A DNA stretch of 35,074 nucleotides from an uncultured Prevotellaceae bacterium (GTDB lineage: Bacteria; Bacteroidota; Bacteroidia; Bacteroidales; Bacteroidaceae), in NCBI GenBank assembly GCA_900317635.1, contig ONHN01000020.1, positions 1-35,074 of the forward strand, written 5' to 3'. Below the pieces are notes generated by a model. It saw only the letters and a list, made by a program, of their open reading frames with translations. It did not search any database and was not told the origin of the DNA. Positions 8,148 through 16,549 of this stretch are shown here, piece by piece (position 1 is the first letter of the stretch; each line of letters opens with the position of its first letter). A program made the translations under genes and the position numbers.

Positions 8148-8283
8148 GAGAACCACGAAGGTCACGAATGTTTGCAAATGAACACGTATACGCTTGCGCA
8201 TCCCGTGTAGCTGTTAAGAACCACAAAAGGCACAAAAGCCCACAAAGGACACAAAGTCTGCTTTTGTGTGTTTAGTGGTTCTT
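8148..8283. repeat. AACCAC-type degenerate repeats with a 23 bp inverted repeat
   Basis: AGAACCACGAAGGTCACGAA (from 8148) is followed by a second copy of the motif at 8216-8238 and an inverted one at 8261-8283. The last two form a hairpin in which about 20 of 23 positions pair. A related inverted pair lies at 9126-9266. Such ACCAC-A-A-GGCAC-type repeats are common between genes in Bacteroidetes. The 362-base gap 8134-8495 holds this repeat and the hisIE promoter, and nothing else was seen. Confidence 0.75.
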
Positions 8284-8453
8284 GTTTAATGTTTATTGTT
8301 TAATGTAAGAATGGGGCCACACCTCACTTCATATATACACGCTCTTTCGCAAAACATACCGCAGACGCGCTATGTTTTTTTGCAAAGGAAAAGAAATAGC
8401 GTGATGGCGAGCGCATTCTGTCTGTTTTCTTCGTCCGTTACCATAACTTTTGC

Positions 8454-8461
8454 TAACTTTG
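8454..8461 (+). promoter_or_regulatory. -7 box of the hisIE promoter
   Basis: TAACTTTG matches the Bacteroidetes -7 consensus, 34 bases upstream of the hisIE ATG. No exact TTTG is found 19 bases further up. Confidence 0.55.
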
Positions 8462-8495
8462 CGCCCTTGAACAAGATAACTATCAACAAAGAGTA

Positions 8496-9110
8496 ATGAA
8501 CGTAGATTTTCAGAAAGGCGGCGGCCTCGTGCCTGCCATCGTGCAAGATGCCATGACGGGGCGCGTGCTCATGTTGGGCTATATGAACGAAGAGGCGTTG
8601 CAAAAGACGCAAACCTCAGGACTGGTCACCTTCTTCAGTCGTTCGCGCGATGAGCTATGGACGAAGGGCGAAACGAGTGGACACTACCTGCACCTCGTTT
8701 CCATTGCAGCCGACTGCGATGCCGACGCGCTGCTGGTGAAAGTGCGCCCCGATGGCCCAACGTGCCACACGGGGGCGGACACCTGCTGGGGCGAAAGGAA
8801 CGAGCCCGACACGCTCACGTTCCTCACTGAGCTGCAAGACTTCATCGAACAGCGCCAACGCGAAATGCCCGAAGGCAGCTACACCACCAGCCTCTTCCGC
8901 GACGGCGTGAACCGCATGGCGCAGAAAGTGGGCGAAGAGGCTCTCGAAGCCTGCATCGAAGCCGTGGGCGGCACGAACGAACGCCTCATCTACGAAGCTT
9001 CCGATATGCTCTACCACCTCATCGTACTGCTCACCCATAAAGGCCTGCGCATCGAAGATGTCGTAACCGAACTGAAAGAGCGACACAAACCTGGCTGGAA
9101 GAAGCATTAA
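8496..9110 (+). CDS. hisIE: bifunctional phosphoribosyl-AMP cyclohydrolase / phosphoribosyl-ATP diphosphatase
   Basis: This 204-residue fusion catalyses the second and third steps of histidine synthesis: pyrophosphate removal from phosphoribosyl-ATP and opening of the adenine ring. The HisI part (~1-105) carries ADCDADALLVKV (72-83) and CHTGADTCW (90-98), with metal-binding cysteines 74, 90 and 97. The HisE part (~112-204) has the MazG-like helical motifs GEEALEACIEA (146-156) and EASDMLYHLIVLL (167-179). No other his genes are nearby, so it is separated from any his operon. It has its own upstream -7 box and is followed by a repeat-containing gap before lysC. Confidence 0.96.
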   Translation: MNVDFQKGGGLVPAIVQDAMTGRVLMLGYMNEEALQKTQTSGLVTFFSRSRDELWTKGETSGHYLHLVSIAADCDADALLVKVRPDGPTCHTGADTCWGERNEPDTLTFLTELQDFIEQRQREMPEGSYTTSLFRDGVNRMAQKVGEEALEACIEAVGGTNERLIYEASDMLYHLIVLLTHKGLRIEDVVTELKERHKPGWKKH

Positions 9111-9125
9111 AAAACATTAAACGTT

Positions 9126-9266
9126 ATGAGTTACGCCGACGATAGTGGAAACCACTACATACACAACATTCCTCACTACAAACACAGCACCTCCTGCGCA
9201 TCGAGGCAAAAGAAAAAAGCAGTGTCCGTAGCATTATCGTAGTGCCTGTAGTGGTTCTCATAAACT
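9126..9266. repeat. imperfect inverted repeat upstream of aspartokinase
   Basis: AACCACTACA (9150-9159) is exactly complementary to TGTAGTGGTT (9247-9256). The outer bases GTTATGAG and CTCATAAAC also pair, and AGTGG-AAA-CCACT (9145-9157) can form a competing small hairpin. The minus-strand right arm belongs to the same degenerate family as 8148-8283. The region contains a 38-codon reading frame (9126-9242) discussed under the findings. Confidence 0.6.
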
Positions 9267-9286
9267 AAAAAAACTAAATAATCTAT

Positions 9287-10606
9287 ATGAAAGTAATGAA
9301 ATTCGGCGGCACGTCCGTAGGCTCGCCGCAGCGAATGAAAGAAGTCTGCAAGCTCATCACACAAGAGCGCGGCAACATCGTAGTGCTCTCGGCCATGTCG
9401 GGCACAACGAACAGCTTGGTGGAAATAGCCGACTATTTCCGCAAAGGCAATCCCGAAGGTGCCAACATCATCATCAATCAGCTTCGCAATAAATACACGG
9501 GCCACATCATCGACCTCTACGCCTCGGGCCCTGTGCGCCAGAAAATGGCCGACTTCCTCGACAGCGAGTTCACCTACCTCCACACGTTCAGCAGCGTTGA
9601 GTTCGACGACATAGCGGAGAAGACCGTCCTGGCGCAAGGCGAAATCATCAGCACCAACATGGTGACGGCCTACCTGCGCGAGCAAGGCGTGAAGGTGTTG
9701 CTCATCAATGCCCTCGACTTTATGCGCCTAAGCGAGAACGGCGAACCCGACCAGCCTTTCATCAAGAAACAGTTGGAAGCCATTCTTGAAGAAAACCCCA
9801 ACTACGACCTCTACCTCACGCAGGGTTTCATAGCCCGCAATGCTAAGGGCGACATCGACAACCTGCAGCGCGGCGGTTCGGACTATACCGCCAGCCTCAT
9901 CGGGGCCGTACTGCGCGCCGAAGAAATTCAAATATGGACCGACATCGACGGGATGCACAACAACGACCCGCGCGTCGTTGAAGGCACGAAGCCCGTGCGC
10001 CAGCTCAACTTCGAAGAAGCGGCCGAGCTGGCCTACTTCGGTGCTAAAATCCTGCACCCCACCTGCATACAGCCCGCACGCTACAACGGTGTGCCCGTCC
10101 GCCTGCTCAACACGATGAACCCTGCCGCCCCTGGTACACTCATCAACAACGAGTTCGTCCCTGGCGCCATCAAAGCCATTGCCGCTAAGGACAATATCAC
10201 GAGTATCAAAATTGTCTCCAGCCGCATGCTCCTGGCCAGCGGTTTCCTCAAGCGCGTGTTCGACATCTTCGGTAACTACGGCACGAGCATCGACATGGTG
10301 ACCACGAGCGAAGTGGGCGTTTCCCTCTCCATCGACGACACCAGCCACCTGGCTTCTATCGTAGAAGAACTCAAGACGTGCGGCACGGTGCTCGTCGACG
10401 AAGACATGTGCATCGTCTGCGTCGTGGGCGACCTGCGCTGGGGCAACGTAGGCTTCGAGAGCCAAATCACCGCCGCCCTGCACGACGTACCCGTGCGCAT
10501 GATTTCCTTCGGCGGCAGCGACCACAACATCTCCTTCCTCATTCGCGGTGCCGACAAGAAAGCCGCCCTGCAAGCACTGAGTGCTGCGCTGTTTCCAGAG
10601 GAATAA
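9287..10606 (+). CDS. lysC: aspartate kinase (monofunctional)
   Basis: This enzyme phosphorylates aspartate with ATP, the first committed step toward lysine, threonine and methionine. The 439 residues begin with the signature MKFGGTSVGSP (residues ~3-13). The amino acid kinase domain extends to about residue 290 and contains GGSDYTA and the IDGMHNNDPR substrate loop. Two ACT-type regulatory domains occupy roughly 305-439. There is no homoserine dehydrogenase fused at the C-terminus. It is followed after 20 bases by lysA, so a lysC-lysA operon is likely, and feedback control by lysine would be expected. I saw no -7 box in the gap to hisIE, so read-through from hisIE is possible. Confidence 0.95.
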   Translation: MKVMKFGGTSVGSPQRMKEVCKLITQERGNIVVLSAMSGTTNSLVEIADYFRKGNPEGANIIINQLRNKYTGHIIDLYASGPVRQKMADFLDSEFTYLHTFSSVEFDDIAEKTVLAQGEIISTNMVTAYLREQGVKVLLINALDFMRLSENGEPDQPFIKKQLEAILEENPNYDLYLTQGFIARNAKGDIDNLQRGGSDYTASLIGAVLRAEEIQIWTDIDGMHNNDPRVVEGTKPVRQLNFEEAAELAYFGAKILHPTCIQPARYNGVPVRLLNTMNPAAPGTLINNEFVPGAIKAIAAKDNITSIKIVSSRMLLASGFLKRVFDIFGNYGTSIDMVTTSEVGVSLSIDDTSHLASIVEELKTCGTVLVDEDMCIVCVVGDLRWGNVGFESQITAALHDVPVRMISFGGSDHNISFLIRGADKKAALQALSAALFPEE

Positions 10607-10626
10607 TACGGACAAAACTCCCCCCT

Positions 10627-11745
10627 ATGCACACCCCCTACTACCATTACAACACACGCGTCCTACGCAACACCCTGGGCGCGTTGCTCGCCGCCCGCGC
10701 CGACGACGAGCGCTTCCACGTCCACTATGCCGTAAAAGCTAACGCGCGACCCGAACTGCTCCACATCATTGCCTCCAAAGGGCTTGGGGCCGACTGCGTC
10801 AGCGGGGGCGAGATTGAAGCCGCCATCGCCGCAGGCTTCAAGCCCGAAAGCATCGTTTTTGCAGGGGTAGGCAAAGCCGACTGGGAAATACAGCTGGCCC
10901 TGAGTGCCGGTATCGGCTGTTTCAATGCCGAGAGCCTGCCCGAGTTGGAAGTTATCAGCCAGCTGGCGCAGGCCGCCGGCAAGACGGCGCGCGTGGCTCT
11001 GCGCATCAATCCGAACATCGACGCACACACACACGAGAAAATCACCACGGGACTGCCCGAAAACAAATTCGGCATTGATATGCGCGACATGGTGGCGGCG
11101 GCAAAACGCATCTGTGAACTGCCCGCACTGCAATTCGCAGGCCTCCACTTCCACATTGGCAGCAGCATCCTCGACCTCAGCGTCTTTGCCCGCCTCTGCG
11201 AACGAATCAACGAGCTCCAGAACGAACTCGAAGCAGCAGGACTGACGGCCGAAAGCATCAACGTGGGCGGCGGACTGGGCACCCACTACGAAGACCCCGA
11301 CGTGCACCCCATCCCCGACTTCATCGGCTACTTCGACACTTTCCGCAAGCACCTGCAGCTACGCCCGGGACAGCAGTTGCACTTTGAACTGGGCCGTAGC
11401 ATCGTGGCCCAATGCGGCACAATGATGAGCAGCGTGCTCTACGTGAAAGAAGGGCGCGAGCGCAACTTCCTTATCCTCGATGCGGGCTTCACCGACCTCA
11501 TCCGCCCTGCCTTCTACAACGCTCACCACAAAATAGAAAACACCACGCGCCCTAACGAGCCTGCCACGGCACGCTACGATGTCGTTGGCCCCATCTGCGA
11601 GTCGAGCGATGTGTTTCAGAAAGACGTGCAGCTACCGCCCTCGCAGCGCGGTGACCTCATCGCTTTCCGCACAGCGGGAGCCTACGGCGAAATAATGGCA
11701 TCGCGCTACAACCTGCGCCAACTGCCTGGGGCCGTCTTCGAGTAA
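10627..11745 (+). CDS. lysA: diaminopimelate decarboxylase
   Basis: This PLP enzyme of the alanine racemase/group IV decarboxylase fold converts meso-diaminopimelate to lysine. The ATG at 10627 was chosen because it follows the lysC stop by 20 bases and begins a family-like N-terminus; it gives 372 residues. HYAVKANA (33-40) contains the PLP lysine K37. GLGADCVSGGE, HFHIGSS and NVGGGLGTHY follow in order, and CESSDVF near residue 325 supplies the active-site cysteine. The usual EPGR motif reads ELGR, a substitution I recall from other Bacteroidales LysA proteins. It is the last step of a pathway whose dapL and dapF genes lie at the other end of the window. Confidence 0.95.
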   Translation: MHTPYYHYNTRVLRNTLGALLAARADDERFHVHYAVKANARPELLHIIASKGLGADCVSGGEIEAAIAAGFKPESIVFAGVGKADWEIQLALSAGIGCFNAESLPELEVISQLAQAAGKTARVALRINPNIDAHTHEKITTGLPENKFGIDMRDMVAAAKRICELPALQFAGLHFHIGSSILDLSVFARLCERINELQNELEAAGLTAESINVGGGLGTHYEDPDVHPIPDFIGYFDTFRKHLQLRPGQQLHFELGRSIVAQCGTMMSSVLYVKEGRERNFLILDAGFTDLIRPAFYNAHHKIENTTRPNEPATARYDVVGPICESSDVFQKDVQLPPSQRGDLIAFRTAGAYGEIMASRYNLRQLPGAVFE

Positions 11746-11769
11746 CCTGTTCCTTTCCCTCTTGCCTTG

Positions 11770-13182
11770 ATGAACCTCCCCTCCGACTTCACCGCGCGCT
11801 TGACCCGGCAAATAGGTGCTGACGAAGCCGCCCGCCTTTGCCAAGCTCTTGACGGACCAGCACCCGTCAGCGTGCGCCTCAATCCCGCCAAACCGCTTCC
11901 CTCGGCCTGCAACGAGGCCGACCTGCCCTGGAGCTTGGCCGAGGCTATGAGCGAAGCCGAAACGGTGGCCTGGTGTCAAGGGGGCTATTATCTGCCGGCA
12001 CGCCCTAAGTTTACCTTCGACCCCCTTCTGCACGCTGGTTGCTACTATGTGCAGGAGGCCTCGTCGATGGCTGTCGCCGCCACCGTACCATATATATATA
12101 ATATGTATAGCCGGCGCACGGCTGCCGATGCCAACTTTCGCATGCTCGACCTCTGTGCGGCGCCGGGTGGCAAGAGCACGCTGTGGCGCGCCATGCTGCC
12201 TGCCGACAACGCGCTGCTGGTTTGCAACGAGGTGGTGCGAAGCCGCCTCAACATCCTGGCCGAGAACATGGCCAAATGGGGACACCCCGACGTGGTGCTG
12301 ACGGGTGCACAGCCTGCCGACTTCGCCCGACTGGGAGGCTGGTTTGATGTGGTAGCCGCCGACGTGCCTTGCAGCGGCGAGGGGATGTTTCGCAAAGACC
12401 CCGAAGCCCGCAACCAATGGAGCGCAGCCAACGTAGCGATGTGTGCCGAACGTCAGCGAAACATCGTGGCCGACGTGTGGCCTGCCCTGCGCACGGGCGG
12501 ACTGCTCGTTTACAGCACCTGCACGTTCAATCGCGAAGAGAACGAAGAGAACGTGCAATGGATAGCGCGCACGTTGGGGGCTAAAGTGTTGCAGCTCTCG
12601 TTCCCCGCCGAAAGCGGCATTGTTGAAAGCGGCGGGGGCTACCACTTCTTCCCCCACCTCGTGCGCGGCGAAGGTTTCTTCGTGGCGCTCCTACAGAAAA
12701 CGACAGCCGACGACGGGAGCCAAGCCGAAAAGCCGCTGCGCACAAGGCCCCATAAGCAGCCAACACAGGCCGCGCTCCCAGCATGGTTCGACCTGCCCTT
12801 CGCCGCCCTACCCTCCCCCACGGGTGTCTATTGCGCCGTGCGCCCCCGCTTTGCCCACGATGCGCGCAAAATTGCAGATACACTCAGCACGCTCTACTGC
12901 GGCGTGCCTGCCGCCGAGGTGAAAGGAAAAAAGTACATACCGCAACAGCCCTTGGCACTGTGCACCTGCTTTCAGGGCAACGCCTGCCCGCGCGTCAACC
13001 TCAACCACACCGATGCCCTGCGCTATCTGCGCCGCGAAAGCCTCACCCTGCCCAGCGACACACCGCGCGGCTACGTCCTCGCCTGCTATCGCGACCTGCC
13101 CCTGGGCTTCCTCAACAATCTGGGCACACGGGCCAACAACCTCTACCCCGCACCGTGGAGAATACGAACGGGGGACTGTTAA
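11770..13182 (+). CDS. RsmF/RsmB-like 16S rRNA (cytosine-C5) methyltransferase
   Basis: This 470-residue SAM-dependent RNA methyltransferase belongs to the NOL1/NOP2/Sun family, closest in layout to RsmF (YebU), which makes m5C1407 in 16S rRNA. The ATG at 11770 is preferred over an in-frame TTG one codon earlier. The SAM motif LDLCAAPGGKST starts near residue 126. The two family cysteines are in PCSGEGMF (C201) and STCTF (C251, the expected nucleophile). The ~150-residue C-terminal extension resembles the PUA-like RNA-binding module of RsmF. The start lies 24 bases after lysA and the gene precedes prmA by 43 bases, so two translation-apparatus methyltransferases sit side by side. The exact target nucleotide is inferred only from the family. 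Confidence 0.88.
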   Translation: MNLPSDFTARLTRQIGADEAARLCQALDGPAPVSVRLNPAKPLPSACNEADLPWSLAEAMSEAETVAWCQGGYYLPARPKFTFDPLLHAGCYYVQEASSMAVAATVPYIYNMYSRRTAADANFRMLDLCAAPGGKSTLWRAMLPADNALLVCNEVVRSRLNILAENMAKWGHPDVVLTGAQPADFARLGGWFDVVAADVPCSGEGMFRKDPEARNQWSAANVAMCAERQRNIVADVWPALRTGGLLVYSTCTFNREENEENVQWIARTLGAKVLQLSFPAESGIVESGGGYHFFPHLVRGEGFFVALLQKTTADDGSQAEKPLRTRPHKQPTQAALPAWFDLPFAALPSPTGVYCAVRPRFAHDARKIADTLSTLYCGVPAAEVKGKKYIPQQPLALCTCFQGNACPRVNLNHTDALRYLRRESLTLPSDTPRGYVLACYRDLPLGFLNNLGTRANNLYPAPWRIRTGDC

Positions 13183-13225
13183 GGGGTGCTCCATTACTTC
13201 AACCTTCTAAACGACGAAACCCACT

Positions 13226-14104
13226 ATGAAATACCTTGAATTCACCTTCACCCTTCGCCCTGCCGAGAGCTACGTTTCCGACACGCTTTGCGCCCTCTTG
13301 GCCGATGCAGGGTTCGACTCGTTCGTAACCCCCGACAACCCTTCCGAACCGCTCCTGGGTTACGCGCCCAAAGACGCGTTCAATGCCGAGGCCTTCAGCG
13401 AAATCCTCGCCCACTTCCCCCTGCCCGACGTCAGCATCTCCTACACGCAAGCCGAGGCCGAAAACCGCGACTGGAACGCCGAATGGGAACAACACTACTT
13501 CCAACCGCTCGTCGTGGCGGACCGCTGCGTGGTGAGTGCTACGTTCCACACCAACGTGCCAAAGCGCGAATACAACATCACCATCAATCCGCGCATGAGC
13601 TTCGGCACGGGCCACCACGCCACCACCTCGCTCATGATGGAAAACATCCTAAACACCCGCCTCGAAGGGCTCAGCGTGCTGGACATGGGCTGCGGCACAA
13701 GCATCCTCGGCATCCTCTGCGCCATGAAAGGGGCCGCCCGCGTGGAGGCTATCGACATCGACGAATGGTGCATCGTCAATTCGCGCGAAAACATTGAACT
13801 CAACGGCGTAGCGTCTGTCGTCAGCGTTCAGCTGGGCGACGCCGGCACCCTCACCCGTGGCACGTTTGGCATAGTGCCCGCCTTCGACCTCGTCCTGGCC
13901 AACATACAGCGCAACGTGGTCATCAACGACCTGCCCGCCTACGCCGCCGTACTGCGCACGGGCGGCAAGCTCTTTACCAGCGGTTTCTACGAGGCAGACG
14001 TGCCAGCCGTGCGCGAGGCAGCCGAACGCTGCGGACTGCGCTTCGTCAGTGCAAAAGCCAAAGCCGACACGCATTGGGCATGCGCGACGTTTGAAAAGTT
14101 ATAA
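13226..14104 (+). CDS. prmA: ribosomal protein L11 methyltransferase
   Basis: This 292-residue SAM-dependent enzyme trimethylates lysines and the N-terminus of ribosomal protein L11. The N-terminal substrate-recognition domain (~1-95) is followed by WNAEWEQHYF, MSFGTGHHATTSLMM, the SAM-binding VLDMGCGTSILGIL and ANIQRNVV, the family equivalent of the NPPY-like loop. Length and motif order are normal. It follows the rsmF-like gene closely. A 148 bp dispersed hairpin element begins 6 bases after its stop codon and may act as the 3' end of its transcript. Confidence 0.93.
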   Translation: MKYLEFTFTLRPAESYVSDTLCALLADAGFDSFVTPDNPSEPLLGYAPKDAFNAEAFSEILAHFPLPDVSISYTQAEAENRDWNAEWEQHYFQPLVVADRCVVSATFHTNVPKREYNITINPRMSFGTGHHATTSLMMENILNTRLEGLSVLDMGCGTSILGILCAMKGAARVEAIDIDEWCIVNSRENIELNGVASVVSVQLGDAGTLTRGTFGIVPAFDLVLANIQRNVVINDLPAYAAVLRTGGKLFTSGFYEADVPAVREAAERCGLRFVSAKAKADTHWACATFEKL

Positions 14105-14109
14105 TTCAT

Positions 14110-14257
14110 TCAAGTTTCGGATGTTGGAGGAGTTAAGGAAGTTAAAGGAGTTAAGGGAGTTAAAGACGATACTTTTAACCCTATAGTATTTGCAAATATG
14201 ACTATCGTCTTTAACTCCTCAGCAGCCATAGGCTGCGATAACTCCCTTTAACTCCTG
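14110..14257. repeat. dispersed hairpin element, copy 2 (148 bp)
   Basis: This is the second copy of the element at 3174-3322, in the same orientation. It has a perfect 16 bp stem (14156-14171 with 14203-14218) around a 31-base loop that differs from copy 1. A GCAGCC-ATA-GGCTGC hairpin follows in the right half. Confidence 0.85.
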
Positions 14258-14283
14258 CATCATAAACAAAATGGCTTAAAAAC

Positions 14284-14314
14284 TTTGCATTTCAGAAAAA
14301 ATAATGTATCTTTG
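14284..14314 (+). promoter_or_regulatory. promoter of the TPR membrane protein gene
   Basis: TTTG (14284-14287), 19 bases, then TATCTTTG (14307-14314): a full match to the Bacteroidetes consensus. The ATG of the gene is 42 bases downstream. This supports starting the gene at 14357, because the in-frame ATG that lies upstream would sit inside the promoter. Confidence 0.8.
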
Positions 14315-14356
14315 CCAATCAAACCAAAAAGCAACATAAAAACACAGCAACACGAG

Positions 14357-16216
14357 ATGAACGACCTGCTACCACTACTCAACAACCCTTTTGCAAAGCT
14401 CCTGCTCGCCGTCTTGGCACTTTACATCCTATGGAAGATTTACCGCCGTTGGATTGCCTGGCAACAGCAACGTTGGTTCGAGCAATTGCAAAAAACCATA
14501 CACGACGAGGAGATACCAGCCGACCTACCAACCCTCAGCAACGGAGGTGCCTTCATAGAAAACACGCTGAAAGAGTGGCAATGCGACTACAAAAAAGAAG
14601 AAGATGAGGACGATCCGCGCACATGGTTCAACCTCGTCTTTCACGGCGTTGCCTTTTGCATCATCTTCAACAAAAAAACGGGTGTTAGCCACATCGTCAT
14701 GCGCTTCGCCAGCTACCCCGTGAAGGACTACCCCATCGTCCGGGCCATGTGCAACAGCCTGAACGGCGTGTCAATCCTATGGACGGCCAGCTACACGCTG
14801 AACGAAGCGGAGGGTGCTTACGTCATCTACCTCTCTGCCCCCTTGAATTGTCCCGCCCACAGCGAAGTGGTCTTCCGCCGCGTGCTGACTTACGTGATGA
14901 TAGACTTTACGTCCGCAGCCGAAAGCCTGAAAGCACGCGAAGAGAGCCTACGCGCCAACCCCCTCTCCAACTACGAGGCCGACCTGGAGCACACCGGCAG
15001 CATGATACGGCACGACGCGCAGCAAGCCCTGCTCGCTGAATATGAAATCTTCAAACAAGGAACGCGCGGCAAGGAAATGCCCAACAAGCTACATTTCACC
15101 CTGCACGACCTGCTGGACATCCTTTGCATACCGGCAAACCCGCAGAAATGCACGCTGCACAAAGTGGGCGAAGAGGACGACGTACTCTACGACGAGGAGG
15201 CACTCGCCACACAGCTCAGCACCTTCCTCATTGACAGTTCCGACGCGAAAGCCCCCTTCTTCTTCAGCAAGGAGGCGGCACTCATCTGCGAAGCCTATTA
15301 CGCCGAAGCCAACACGCCGCGACAGCGATTCAGCCTGACGCTGACAGCCGAGAGAGAAACCGACAGCACGCTCTACTATCGCCTGCACGTCCTACGCCTG
15401 ACCGAACCCGTCAGCCCCGATGCGCCCTTCAACAAGAAACGCGCAACGCCGCGCGCCTACAGCTGGCTCCTCGCCTACGACAAGAAAGACGAAAACGAGC
15501 TCCGCGCCAAAGCACGCTACTTCATCGAAGAGGCCGAAGAAAAACTCAAAACGGGCAAAGAGGCTACACTCACCGCTGACGAGCAAATACTCCTGCTGGC
15601 CGACAGCGCGGCCAACAAACGCTGCCTCTTCAACGCCCTCGCCCTCTTCCGCGACAAACGCTATGCCGAGGCCGTCATCTTCTTCGAAAATGCCTTCAAC
15701 GCGTTGAAGGAAGAAGGCGAAGTCAGGCAACTGACAAAAACCGAAATCGAGGCCACAAGCCGACTGGCGTACTACATTGGCTTCTGCTACAACATGCTGA
15801 AACAATACAAGCTGGCCTACTTCTACCTCGACGCCATCTACTACCTCAACAACGTGGAATACTCAACGCAATACATCCTCAGCCTCGCAGGCGAGAAGGA
15901 TCCGCGAACAGCCTTTGCCGTTGACCACTGTCTGGAGCAGGTGCAGGCCTACGAAAACGGACTCGATGGCGAAGAAATGAACAGCGAAGTGTTCCAATTC
16001 AAAACGTTCCTCCTTCGCCAAAAGGTCAACCTCCTCGTCGATGCGGAGCAGTTCGCCGAAGCGGAGAAATACCTCAACACGCTCCAGCAAATAGACCCCA
16101 ACTCCGAGCAGACGAGGCAAGAGGTGGAATGGTTCAAACAACAAGCGAACAAAGCAAAGCCGTCGTCCACCGACCTCACGCCGGACAACTTCGCCTCCTT
16201 CAGCGAAGGCTTCTAA
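14357..16216 (+). CDS. membrane-anchored TPR-containing protein of unknown function
   Basis: This is a 619-residue protein. Residues 12-28 form a single hydrophobic helix followed by KIYRRW, so it is probably anchored with the bulk in the cytoplasm. Residues ~45-190 have an alternating alpha-beta pattern reminiscent of a YbjN-like domain, though this is weak. Residues ~405-600 contain helical pairs that look like tetratricopeptide repeats (LFNALALFRDKRYAEAVIFF, and RLAYYIGFCYNMLKQYKLAY further on). TPRs usually mediate protein-protein contacts, and I do not assign a function. It has its own strong promoter, and a GC-rich tandem array starts at the base after its stop codon. Confidence 0.8.
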   Translation: MNDLLPLLNNPFAKLLLAVLALYILWKIYRRWIAWQQQRWFEQLQKTIHDEEIPADLPTLSNGGAFIENTLKEWQCDYKKEEDEDDPRTWFNLVFHGVAFCIIFNKKTGVSHIVMRFASYPVKDYPIVRAMCNSLNGVSILWTASYTLNEAEGAYVIYLSAPLNCPAHSEVVFRRVLTYVMIDFTSAAESLKAREESLRANPLSNYEADLEHTGSMIRHDAQQALLAEYEIFKQGTRGKEMPNKLHFTLHDLLDILCIPANPQKCTLHKVGEEDDVLYDEEALATQLSTFLIDSSDAKAPFFFSKEAALICEAYYAEANTPRQRFSLTLTAERETDSTLYYRLHVLRLTEPVSPDAPFNKKRATPRAYSWLLAYDKKDENELRAKARYFIEEAEEKLKTGKEATLTADEQILLLADSAANKRCLFNALALFRDKRYAEAVIFFENAFNALKEEGEVRQLTKTEIEATSRLAYYIGFCYNMLKQYKLAYFYLDAIYYLNNVEYSTQYILSLAGEKDPRTAFAVDHCLEQVQAYENGLDGEEMNSEVFQFKTFLLRQKVNLLVDAEQFAEAEKYLNTLQQIDPNSEQTRQEVEWFKQQANKAKPSSTDLTPDNFASFSEGF

Positions 16217-16519
16217 CCCCCCTGGGAGCGCAGGCGCCCCCGCCCGCACCCCATCGCCGGCGTAGCCCCCCTGGGAGCGCGGGCGCCCTCGCCCGCACCC
16301 CATCGCCGGCGTAGCCCCCCTGGGAGCGCGGGCGCCCTCGCCCGCACCCCATCGCCGGCGTAGCCCCATAACTGGGTACGCAGGCGCCCTCGCCCGCACC
16401 CCATCGCCGGCGTAGCCCCCCCCCTGGGAGCGCAGGCGCCCTCGCCCGCACCCCATCGCCGGCGTAGCCCCCCCCTGGGAGCGCAGGCACCCCTCGCCCG
16501 CACCCCATCGCCGGCGTAG
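16217..16519. repeat. six-copy GC-rich tandem array (49-52 bp units)
   Basis: The units start at about 16217, 16266, 16315, 16364, 16416 and 16468. Each contains CTGGGAGCGCGGGCGCCCTC-like sequence, then GCCCGCACCCCATCGCCGGCGTAG. GCGGGC and GCCCGC within a unit can pair around GCCCTC. Unit 4 has a variant left end (ATAACTGGGTACGCAGG). Units are back-to-back, without spacers. Related copies in both orientations occur at 34334-34525. The array fills almost all of the 333-base gap before rpe; no gene or promoter was seen in it. Confidence 0.95.
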
Positions 16520-16549
16520 CCCAACTCGTCACTTAAAAAACACAACATC

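Noticed and set aside
9176-9685. Minus-strand 169-codon frame over the lysC start
   Set aside because: It overlaps the conserved lysC N-terminus antisense and crosses the inverted repeat. No motif was recognised.
9728-10615. Minus-strand 295-codon frame opposite lysC, and similar long frames opposite lysA, rsmF-like, rpe and the first dehydrogenase
   Set aside because: All are complementary to genes with intact catalytic motifs and show only the skewed composition of antisense frames.
10378-10626. N-terminal extension of lysA overlapping lysC
   Set aside because: The extension is the Arg/His-rich out-of-frame reading of lysC. The ATG at 10627 gives the family N-terminus and normal spacing.
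16217-16519. CRISPR array or integron attC cluster
   Set aside because: Units are contiguous without unique spacers or cassettes, and no integrase is present.
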